A stretch of DNA of 64,000 nucleotides. It comes from Ectothiorhodospira magna (GTDB lineage: Bacteria > Pseudomonadota > Gammaproteobacteria > Ectothiorhodospirales > Ectothiorhodospiraceae). A program made the position numbers and the translations under genes. Positions within the stretch are counted from its first letter, which is position 1; every line of letters begins with the position of its first letter. The notes below the pieces were generated by a model. That model worked only from the letters and a program-made list of their open reading frames with translations, searched no databases and was not told where the DNA came from. Shown here one piece after another: positions 57,565 to 64,000 of this stretch. The stretch is from the NCBI RefSeq assembly GCF_900110965.1, contig NZ_FOFO01000012.1, forward strand, positions 24,889-88,888, written 5' to 3'.

Positions 57565-58800
57565 GTGATCAAAGACAGCACTTTGCCGCCACTGATACTG
57601 GTGCTCACCACGACCATGCTGGTGAGTGGCTGTAAATTGTCCAGCAACTCCAGCGAAAAAGACAGGACAGAGACGGAAACACCCGACAAAAACGGTATAC
57701 AGATGGAAATCGTCGCCACTGGTTTACAGCACCCCTGGGGAATGACCTTCCTGCCAAATAACGATGACCACATGCTGGTCACTGAACGTCCAGGACGCCT
57801 GCTATTGGTCGATCGGCAAACCGGCGAAACCACCTTGGTGACCGGTACACCAGAAGTGGCCGCAGTGGGGCAGGGTGGATTGCTCGATGTGGCTGTGTAC
57901 CCGGATTACGGTCCGGGACAAGAGTGGATCTATCTCACATGGGCCGGCGCTAACCAGGATGGCACGGGGTATGCAACCCACGTTGGGCGTGGTCGCCTGG
58001 TGGATGATGATGGCCCGCAACTGGTGGGATTCGAGGTTCTATACGTGGCCACGCCATTTGCACCGGGTACCGGGCATTTTGGATCACGACTCATTTTCGA
58101 CGCCAATTGGCACTTGTACATAACAGTTGGCGACCGACGCGAGCGTGACGCAGCCCAGGATCTCCAAAGTCATTGGGGCAAGACACTGCGTCTTGAGCGT
58201 GATGGCTCCATCCCTGTGGATAACCCCTTTGTGGACGATCCATACGCCCTTGACGCTATTTACACTTATGGCCATCGCAATGCCCAGGGCATGGCTATAG
58301 ACCCCGCCACTGGTCAAATCTGGCAGAATGAGCACGGAGAACAAGACGGCGACGAAATCAACATTATTGACCAGGCAGGCGGCAACTACGGCTGGCCCAT
58401 AGCTACCTGCAGCCGTGAGTACCAAACCGGCGAACCAATCGGTGACCTTCCCCAGGACAACCCGAATACCGTAAACCCTGTGTTTTGCTGGGATGGCAGC
58501 GAATATGACGACGGCCAGAAAGGGTTTGCACCTTCAGGGATGGCGTTCTTCGACGGTGTACATTTCGATCAGTGGGAAATTTTTCCCGGTTGGGAGCGTG
58601 GCGACCTGCTCATGGGTAATCTGGCGCACCGCTACCTTGGTCGTTTCTCTCGCCATGATCGCAATATCATTCATGAGGAACGCCTGCTGCGAGACCATAA
58701 CTGGCGAATCCGCGACGTCGCCGTGGATCCGGTTCAAGGGCATGTCTATCTACTCATCGATGCGAACGATGCGCCGCTTGTGCGCTTGCATCCAACTTGA
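57565..58800 (+). CDS. PQQ-dependent aldose sugar dehydrogenase, lipoprotein
   Basis: A 411-residue soluble-type quinoprotein of the GdhB/YliI fold. GTG 57565 has GGAGG upstream. The signal ends in the lipobox VSGC. Motifs: TGLQHPWGMTFLPN, GQGGLLDVAVYPDYG, GHFGSRLIFD, YTYGHRNAQGMAIDPATGQIWQNEHG and DEINIIDQAGGNYGWP, matching the six-bladed propeller of these enzymes. It oxidises sugars in the periplasm using PQQ; no pqq genes are nearby. It is unrelated to the island to its left. Confidence 0.9.
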   Translation: MIKDSTLPPLILVLTTTMLVSGCKLSSNSSEKDRTETETPDKNGIQMEIVATGLQHPWGMTFLPNNDDHMLVTERPGRLLLVDRQTGETTLVTGTPEVAAVGQGGLLDVAVYPDYGPGQEWIYLTWAGANQDGTGYATHVGRGRLVDDDGPQLVGFEVLYVATPFAPGTGHFGSRLIFDANWHLYITVGDRRERDAAQDLQSHWGKTLRLERDGSIPVDNPFVDDPYALDAIYTYGHRNAQGMAIDPATGQIWQNEHGEQDGDEINIIDQAGGNYGWPIATCSREYQTGEPIGDLPQDNPNTVNPVFCWDGSEYDDGQKGFAPSGMAFFDGVHFDQWEIFPGWERGDLLMGNLAHRYLGRFSRHDRNIIHEERLLRDHNWRIRDVAVDPVQGHVYLLIDANDAPLVRLHPT

Positions 58801-59035
58801 AGGAAGATTCCTGCACAAGAAGACTGTCTCACTTTGGTGGGTTCCTGCCCCGATACTGCCCAAGAAGATGGTTGGGTTATAGCATGGGAGGCATAGGCCT
58901 CATCGGCGATCACTGCATAATAGTCCTGAGCCAGCTTGAGGCGCTTGTCCAAAGTATCAAACACTTTTTCATCATTTTGCGCGAGAAACCCCGTCCTTCA
59001 GGGCGGGGAGAGATAGCGCATCGTGCGCAGCACGA

Positions 59036-59580
59036 TTACGCGGCCCTGGTCGCGTCCTCCTGTATGGGTTTGGGTTGAAAGGCATAGCCATAGCCATCAG
59101 CTCTTTGTAGCAGGCGGCAATGGCGGTGTGAAATCCCCTGAACCACACCCTCTCGGGTCTGGATATTGAAACTGCCGGTGGCGCGAATGGCCACCCGGCC
59201 CTGATAGGTGCCGGCCTTTTTGCCGGTCGGTACGTTGGCCTGCACCAGATCTCCGGTCTGAAAGCCTTTTACCTGTTTTTGCCGCATCAGGTAGCCACGG
59301 GGAAAGCCAAAGCGATTGAGCCGGGTGCGCTGATAACTGCCCCGGCCCGTGGCCCGCACCGTCAAGGTGGGCACGTTCCAGTGGGTGATGGCAGTGACTG
59401 GCCCGACACAGGCCGCATCCAGGGCGTGGGTCTTGGGAATGCCCAATCGCTGTCGGTTGTATTTGGTGCGGCCACCCCTACTGGTGATCACCGGCAGGCC
59501 CGCTCCAGCAGCAACCGTGCCCGCTTCTCCGAGCAGGGCATCAGGGGCTTTTTCCTCTTGTCCAGTACCAAAACCGCCAT
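59036..59580 (-). pseudogene. iscB: IscB remnant with large internal deletion and frame change
   Basis: ATG 59580 opens with MAVLVLDKRKKPLMPCSEKR then ARLLLER, the start of IscB proteins, and stops at 59488. Directly behind, in another frame, the C-terminal part resumes with RGGRTKYNRQRLGIPKTHAL, DAACVG (the RuvC-III region with its His and Asp) and continues through GSYQRTRLNRFGFPRGYLMR, QKQVKGFQTGDLVQANVPTG and HRHCRLLQRADGYGYAFQPK, the IscB target/PAM-interacting tail. Roughly 250-300 residues, holding the bridge helix, RuvC-II and HNH, are missing. It cannot make a nuclease. Confidence 0.85.
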
Positions 59581-59866
59581 TTCAAACCGCCCAAAACAGA
59601 ACCCTTACGGGTCCAGTGACGTGGGGCTTGCGCCCCATCTCCCCTCGGGAATGTCTGCAACCGGCTCCCGCTGACGCGGCGGCTGGAACCTTCGGCGCTT
59701 TACCTTTCGCCAGCATGATCCCAGCCTTCCAGAGCGGCGGACTGAGGCAGCATCCGCCGGTGGGTCTTGACGACCTGTTGCAAACGTAGCGGGTTTTCAC
59801 CGCTGACCCTGGTCAACCCGGCTTGCTCTCACAAGCCCCCGACTTCAGTCGGGGGTAGTTGACAGT
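59581..59866 (-). ncRNA. Putative omega-RNA of the IscB element
   Basis: In IscB loci the guide-bearing omega-RNA is encoded just upstream of iscB and starts at the element end. Here the minus-strand region from the terminal hairpin (59836-59855) to the iscB ATG is about 285 bases, rich in potential stems, with no credible protein. Its guide would derive from the flanking bases just right of 59866 (towards 59885). This placement is by analogy with described IscB systems; folding and transcription are untested. Confidence 0.6.
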
Positions 59867-59904
59867 GCCTGATCTGGATTTGCTGGTCGGCTTCTCCAAT
59901 AAAA

Positions 59905-61782
59905 TCAGAAATATCTGGAAAATCCAAATCTCATCTCACAGGCATGATCATCTCCTTCCAAACCTATGCGTAAGTCCAGATTATCTCCCAATGCCACCCG
60001 GTGCTGTAAAAGCCATCGTGTGCGCCGACCTGCATCTCCCTTTAGACTATCAGTATGAACCAGCTGAAGCAGACTACGCTGATTGCTGGTCCAGTTTCCA
60101 AGCATACCAAGCTGGACCAAAGGCGCTAAATACCCGTCTTTGTGATTCTCGCTTCTCAACTGTAATCCTCCCATAAAAAAAGGGAGGTAATGGCTAAATT
60201 GATAGGATTTTCCAGCCAGCAAAACTGCGTAGCTATCCAAGCAATCAGCGCAGTCAAATCGAGAACGCTCAATACCGGCAGAAGTATGCCAAACTACATT
60301 AGATAAAGCTGGAAGATGAACATTTCTCGCATGTAAATTAGTGACATGAAACAACTCTAGCTGACGTAATCGAACCCCACCATGGTCAAAATCCAACTCA
60401 GTACGTCCGATCTCTAGGGCTGCATTAGGCATGCGCGTGGAATTACTATCCATCAGATCATACTGTAGAAAGCGCAAAGTCAGACTAAAAACATTACCAA
60501 TCTCATTATTATGAACAGCAGTTAAACGTATTAACGCCGGAGAAGTAACCTCATGCAGCGGCACTTGGTTATCAATCTTCAGAGAATCAGTCCCTGCTGG
60601 TAACTGCAAGCGGGCCTGGAGCAATTGACGATTGATTTCAGCCAGACCGGACTCATCTCCTGTCTGCATCAGGAAAGCCGCATGGCTCAACAGAGTATCT
60701 ACTACAGCTGCTTGGCGCTCAGGTGCCAGATCATGATAAGACTCTGCTTGCAGATTGAGGGTACCAACCTTGGGCCATACTGCCCGGGCAACGGCCTGCT
60801 CATCTATGGAAAGCGCCTGATAGCGCCACTCGGTCTGCAGTCTCCGCGAAGGTACATGGCGTGTGCCTGCCAGCAACGGTCGTCCAGCTACCTCGGCTTT
60901 CCCAATGGCACGCACCAAGGTTTCCGGCGCCACCCAGGGCGCATGACCAGGAGTCAGATCATCGTTCACCACAAGCTCCAGAGTTCGAGCAATGCGTGAG
61001 GCACAGTTCTGGGTGAGAAAGAGATACTCGAAGCGCTGACCAGTTACTTCAAAAATATGCGCTAACAATAGTTTACGTTCTTCTTCAGGCAATGCGAGTC
61101 GATAGTGCCAGAGGTCGCGCATCTCACGCTCGGAATAAAGCGAAGTATTATGGTAGAACGGTGCACGAGAATATTCGGCCTCATATCCACCTAATAGACC
61201 CTTAGCCATGTAGGTCAAAAGACCGTCCGATGCTGGCACATCAGCGCCGAAGTTCAGGCTGGTATCAAGCAATCGTATAAATGTCATACCCTGATCTGCA
61301 CTATCCTGTGCCAGATGCAGCATAAGATGTCCAAAGAAAGAAGCAGGATTTCCCAAATAACCCGAAGCAAACATCAGCCCCACCTCGGCGCCAGCATGCT
61401 CCTGCTGCCATGCCTCCCACTCGGGGCACTCCGCCTCAGACCATTGCTCATCTATCATGTGGCTTAACCACAAGGCTCGGGCTGGAAAACGGCAACTGGC
61501 ATGAGGCTCACCTTCGACAACAGGAGCTCTCAATCTAGCCAATGTCGCAGTCAGTTCAGCCAAAGGATCATTTTTACCCGTCGGAGCCAAAAAAAAACCA
61601 TCATCCAGTACTGCACTGCGGGATCTGCCAAATAAGCTACCACGATCAAAATGCAGTAGTGATAGCCATTGGGGATGCTCGGCCAACGCGGCTTCATCGA
61701 CCATGCTATAGGCTTCATCAGCCAAGCTATATCCTGAATACAAATACACTAATACCGATAGCGTCACCACGAGGCGTCGCAT
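59905..61782 (-). CDS. DUF4105 (Lnb N-terminal periplasmic domain) protein
   Basis: A 625-residue exported protein with signal peptide (LVVTLSVLVYLYSGYSLA). The DUF4105 core has GLMFASGYLGNPASFFGHLM, GLLGGYEAEYSRAPFYH, RDLWHYRLALPEEERKLLL and YLFLTQNCASRIARTLE, with Cys and His that may form an active site as in NlpC-like enzymes. The C-terminal half has strand-rich segments and ends RFGFSRYF, suggesting an outer-membrane or barrel-like part. Function unknown. It follows the DUF3015 gene by 65 bases. Confidence 0.87.
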   Translation of the reverse strand: MRRLVVTLSVLVYLYSGYSLADEAYSMVDEAALAEHPQWLSLLHFDRGSLFGRSRSAVLDDGFFLAPTGKNDPLAELTATLARLRAPVVEGEPHASCRFPARALWLSHMIDEQWSEAECPEWEAWQQEHAGAEVGLMFASGYLGNPASFFGHLMLHLAQDSADQGMTFIRLLDTSLNFGADVPASDGLLTYMAKGLLGGYEAEYSRAPFYHNTSLYSEREMRDLWHYRLALPEEERKLLLAHIFEVTGQRFEYLFLTQNCASRIARTLELVVNDDLTPGHAPWVAPETLVRAIGKAEVAGRPLLAGTRHVPSRRLQTEWRYQALSIDEQAVARAVWPKVGTLNLQAESYHDLAPERQAAVVDTLLSHAAFLMQTGDESGLAEINRQLLQARLQLPAGTDSLKIDNQVPLHEVTSPALIRLTAVHNNEIGNVFSLTLRFLQYDLMDSNSTRMPNAALEIGRTELDFDHGGVRLRQLELFHVTNLHARNVHLPALSNVVWHTSAGIERSRFDCADCLDSYAVLLAGKSYQFSHYLPFFMGGLQLRSENHKDGYLAPLVQLGMLGNWTSNQRSLLQLVHTDSLKGDAGRRTRWLLQHRVALGDNLDLRIGLEGDDHACEMRFGFSRYF

Positions 61783-61811
61783 GGGGGGAGTCTTCCTTTC
61801 AATACTTTAAA

Positions 61812-61836
61812 GGGCCGGGAAATTTTATCCCGACCC
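61812..61836 (-). terminator. Hairpin between the DUF3015 and DUF4105 genes
   Basis: GGGTCGGGA-TAAAATT-TCCCGGCCC on the minus strand, a 9-bp stem with one mismatch, followed by TTTAAAG. It may end or attenuate transcription after the DUF3015 gene. Confidence 0.45.
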
Positions 61837-61847
61837 AAAGAACGACT

Positions 61848-62342
61848 TTAGCCAGCGCAGACGACGGCAGCCTGATTCAAGCTGCTGTAGAACTGATATG
61901 CCTTATCCGCATGATCCTGATTGGTGAAACCCGTGCTGGAACTGGCTTGCTGAAGGTCAGATCTTAGCTGAGAAATTACAACTTGACTGGTCTTAATATC
62001 ACAGCTCATCAGTTCAAGAGCAGTAGTGAGATACTCACCTTCACCCATCGCTGTTTCCATGATTAGCTGGTCATAAGTCTCATTGATAAACATGGCAACC
62101 TTAATCTCCTTACTGGAACATGTCTGAGGAGACAGGGTGGCAGAAGTCACAGCGGTGGAACCAGAGTCCCAGATTATATTTGAGATTGCAGCAGCAGTCG
62201 TATTATCATCAAAAATGGCAGCGCCAATACCACAGTGCTGCCAAGGATTGATTCCATCCCTGGTCTCTGCAGAGGCCATACTACCACCAAACATCAGCAA
62301 GCTCCCGGCCAGAGAGACTGCCATCAGGGTTTTAAATTTCAT
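61848..62342 (-). CDS. DUF3015 family exported protein
   Basis: A 164-residue protein with signal peptide (LMAVSLAGSLLMFGGSMASA). The mature start NPWQHCGIGAAIFDDN and the four cysteines (two conserved pairs, including TCSSKEI and MSCDIK) are typical of DUF3015. Function unknown. Its usual partner, a DUF4105 protein, is next downstream. Confidence 0.85.
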   Translation of the reverse strand: MKFKTLMAVSLAGSLLMFGGSMASAETRDGINPWQHCGIGAAIFDDNTTAAAISNIIWDSGSTAVTSATLSPQTCSSKEIKVAMFINETYDQLIMETAMGEGEYLTTALELMSCDIKTSQVVISQLRSDLQQASSSTGFTNQDHADKAYQFYSSLNQAAVVCAG

Positions 62343-62469
62343 AATGATAATTCCTTCTTTCAGTTTACCGGCCTCGATTATTATTTATCGGGAGAGGCCA
62401 GAGACCCCCAATAATTTTTATCTTTGCCTTCGTTGGCATGAAGAAGATATGGATTTAATGAACTACCAT

Positions 62470-62494
62470 CCCTAAACCGCCTTCGCGGTTGTAG
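62470..62494. repeat. Hairpin upstream of the TnpA remnant
   Basis: AACCGC-CTTC-GCGGTT, extended by CCTA and TAGG outside a mismatch. It may be the left subterminal hairpin of the IS200-type element whose TnpA remnant begins about 180 bases to the right. Confidence 0.45.
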
Positions 62495-62640
62495 GCATGG
62501 TTTCCGGCTTCGATGATCTGTGCGCTGGCGGGCTCGACCCGCTGACCCATTACCCTGCAGGATATTTTCCTGTGTGCGATTGAGATAGCAGTGAAAGCGG
62601 TGTCTATTCATGCCCATGGCTGTCATAGTCCCAAAAAAAT

Positions 62641-62946
62641 CAGAAATCAGCAAGACGCAATCATGGAAAAACTGCCAAATCAAGTTCTCACGCCGTTTAT
62701 GACATCAAGCTGCATATTGTTTTCGCAACCAAGTACTGCCGCTCATGCCTGCATGAGGAATTGACGGGCAGCGCCCGCCGCGCCCGCAATCGTTTTGCCG
62801 AGCACTTGGCGGTGTTTTATTGCAAACCGATGTTCTGGCATCGCGCTTATTGCATTGACTCTGTCGGTGGAGCATCCCTGGAGACGGTTCGGGTCTGTGT
62901 GGAATCGCAACAAGGCACCAAACCTCTCAAAAGAAACCCCGCTTGA
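62641..62946 (+). pseudogene. IS200/IS605-type TnpA remnant, internally deleted
   Basis: One continuous frame reads SSHAVYDIKLHIVFATKYC, the N-terminus of Y1 transposases, and then jumps within about 30 codons to FWHRAYCIDSVGGASLETVR, VCVESQQGTK, the C-terminus. The central part with the HUH and catalytic Tyr region is gone. The nearest ATG (62663) is in a different frame, so the start is broken as well. Complete TnpA is about 130-150 residues; about 75 remain. Confidence 0.75.
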
Positions 62947-63049
62947 CCCCCTCCTGGCTCACGCCTAGCAGGGAGAACGTTCACTGCATTCAGAGTCCTT
63001 GACACTATGGCTGCGCCGCTGCCGCCCTTGCCATGATTCCTGCCCTGCA
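62947..63049. other. Junction between the TnpA and YhaV remnants
   Basis: About 100 bases with no supported gene; the YhaV frame continues through it on the minus strand without family resemblance. Confidence 0.4.
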
Positions 63050-63180
63050 TCCGCGTTGACGCCTTCTGCGCCTTGGACAGGAGACGATCCCAATCATCGG
63101 GGGGATACCCCCGCTGTCCAGCATCCTGCGGAACACCCGGTAGGCGTCGTCACTGCTCTCGCAAGCGCGTTTGCTGTCCT
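63050..63180 (-). pseudogene. YhaV-type toxin C-terminal fragment
   Basis: On the minus strand KRACESSDDAYRVFRRMLDSG matches the C-terminal segment of YhaV toxins. The following PPDDWDRLLSKAQKAS is also YhaV-like but lies in another frame, so a small frameshift separates them. The first two thirds of the toxin are missing. It overlaps the end of the PrlF fragment, which shows that a deletion fused the two genes. Confidence 0.65.
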
Positions 63181-63416
63181 TCATCGTCTGCCGAAAGAGC
63201 GGCATCGAGATCGATTTCGACGCCATCAACCAGCGACTGAAGCCTTTCCGCAAGCCCTGCATCCACTGCCTGCAGGCGCTCGGGGTGACTGACCATGTCG
63301 TGGACCAGGAAGGTCAGGAACTGTCCGAGCACCGGGTCGTCGCCTTCGGAGACTTCGTGTGCGTCAACACCACCTCGCCACTGGGGAAAATGCTGTAATG
63401 CAATCGCATTACTCGA
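63150..63416 (-). pseudogene. PrlF-type antitoxin C-terminal fragment
   Basis: On the minus strand the frame reads SEGDDPVLGQFLTFLVHDMV, SHPERLQAVDAGLAERLQSL and GVEIDLDAALSADDE, the C-terminal half of PrlF antitoxins. The N-terminal AbrB-like DNA-binding part is absent and no start codon precedes the conserved part. The last ten codons run into YhaV sequence in the wrong frame. Confidence 0.7.
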
Positions 63417-63430
63417 TCAATGCAAAGGCA

Positions 63431-63517
63431 TTACCCGTGAGCCGCGCCCTTGGTTTTGAAGTGGCCGCAGGCGATCTTGAGGTTGGGGAAATACGGCAGC
63501 GAGACCTGTTCCGGCAT
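63431..63517 (-). pseudogene. N-terminal fragment of an unidentified gene
   Basis: ATG 63517 opens MPEQVSLPYFPNLKIACGHF then KT and stops after 28 residues. The LPYFPNLKIACGHF string looks like a conserved protein start I have met in S24-type or related proteins, but I cannot name the family with confidence. Confidence 0.35.
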
Positions 63518-63743
63518 ACGGCACAATCCTGGGCACGCTATTCAGGCCCCAAAAACGAGTTCTGCCCTCTGCGCCCGCGCCAGTCCAGCCCTTCACGGCC
63601 CACCAAAATCCATCAGAACAGCCCATGAACAGTGTGATATCACCAGCCCCGGATACGTTTTCATTCGAGGATCTCGACGCACCTTTGCGGTATCCTCATC
63701 ATGGCCTTTTTCATAACACCGGATGACCAGACCACCTATCTCC

Positions 63744-64000
63744 ATGACCCATCACGACAACAGCTACAAGCTACTCTTTTCTCACCCACGCATGGTTCGC
63801 GACCTGCTGACCGGCTTCGTCAAGGAAGCCTGGGTGGAACAGCTCGATTTCACCAGTCTGGAGAAGGTCAGCGGCTCCTATGTGACCGACGAACTGCGCG
63901 ATCGTGAGGATGACATCATCTGGCGCATCCGCTGGGGAAAGGACTGGCTCTATGTGTACCTGCTGCTGGAATTTCAAAGCAGCGTGGACCGGTTCATGGC
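63744..64000 (+). CDS. Rpn-family recombination-promoting nuclease/putative transposase, 5' part, runs off the right edge
   Basis: The frame from ATG 63744 reads MTHHDNSYKLLFSHPRMVRD, LLTGFVKEAWVEQLDFTSLE and ends YVYLLLEFQSSVDRFMA at the window edge. This is the start of Rpn/YhgA-like PD-(D/E)XK nucleases: Asp in EDDIIWRIRW and the E-x-Q motif in LLEFQSS. About 85 of some 300 residues are visible. The RBS is weak. Confidence 0.85.
   Translation, partial: MTHHDNSYKLLFSHPRMVRDLLTGFVKEAWVEQLDFTSLEKVSGSYVTDELRDREDDIIWRIRWGKDWLYVYLLLEFQSSVDRFM

Larger units (their letters stand above)
58985..59866. mobile_element. IS200/IS605-type element carrying a deleted iscB
   Basis: The left end carries a stem-loop CCCCGTCC-TTCA-GGGCGGGG (58989-59008, one G-T wobble) and the right end CCCCCGAC-TTCA-GTCGGGGG (59836-59855), both typical subterminal hairpins of single-strand transposons. 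Between them lie the iscB remnant and its upstream RNA region on the minus strand. No TnpA is inside; the boundaries are estimates to within a few bases. Confidence 0.7.

Noticed and set aside
58801..58984. Minus-strand frame beginning MFDTLDKRLKLAQDYY
   Set aside because: Its first 30 residues look protein-like, but it has no clear family and runs into the dehydrogenase gene. It may be a fragment of the sequence the IscB element inserted into, which I could not support.

Overview
The window is chromosomal DNA of a GC-rich, probably halophilic or haloalkaliphilic gammaproteobacterium. I infer Chromatiales/Ectothiorhodospiraceae from the gene order mnmG-rsmG-parA-parB-atpIBEFHAGDC-glmU-glmS, a type II secretion gspKLMN block, split proton-translocating transhydrogenase genes, and a compatible-solute block (BCCT carrier plus ProVWX-type ABC importer). 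The genus is a guess; no rRNA or tRNA is present to settle it.

Layout. 1-16.8 kb (mostly minus strand): 5' part of priA; pntA1-pntA2-pntB; then on the plus strand an HNH nuclease gene, hemH and a CinA-type domain gene; a cytochrome b561; a translationally coupled DUF1538 transporter/P-II-like pair; a 900-residue protein with a pretoxin-like hydrophobic segment; and gspK-L-M-N. 17-24.2 kb: an SLC13-type permease with RCK/TrkA_C domains, a Fur-box-preceded TonB receptor with a class II c-type cytochrome, an IS5-family copy next to the 3' remnant of a carotenoid oxygenase gene, and mazEF. 24.2-41.1 kb: glmS, glmU, the complete ATP synthase operon with a clear sigma70 promoter, parB/parA, rsmG, mnmG, a PfkB sugar kinase and a porin. 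41.2-52.1 kb: betaine/choline uptake, pyrE, a DUF4124 protein, argB, phosphomannomutase, dut and coaBC.

52.1-64 kb is accessory DNA. A same-strand block (52.3-57.2 kb) holds an unidentified acidic protein, a lipoprotein, a WYL-domain regulator, a PD-(D/E)XK nuclease-like protein, a second unidentified protein and a NYN-type RNase with a possible OST-HTH tail. Two near-identical imperfect palindromes lie upstream of the first two genes. This is my best candidate for an undescribed, WYL-controlled, possibly defensive system. After it come a PQQ-dependent sugar dehydrogenase, an IscB element whose protein is internally deleted but whose omega-RNA region appears intact, a DUF4105/DUF3015 pair, remnants of an IS200-type TnpA, of a PrlF/YhaV toxin-antitoxin pair and of an unidentified gene, and the 5' end of an Rpn-family nuclease gene. 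Several remnants keep their ends but have lost their middles.

Most core genes form conventional operons with 4-base start/stop overlaps (pnt, gsp, DUF1538/P-II) or short spacers (atp), closed by recognisable hairpins. Functional calls rest on reading translated motifs by eye; no database search was run.
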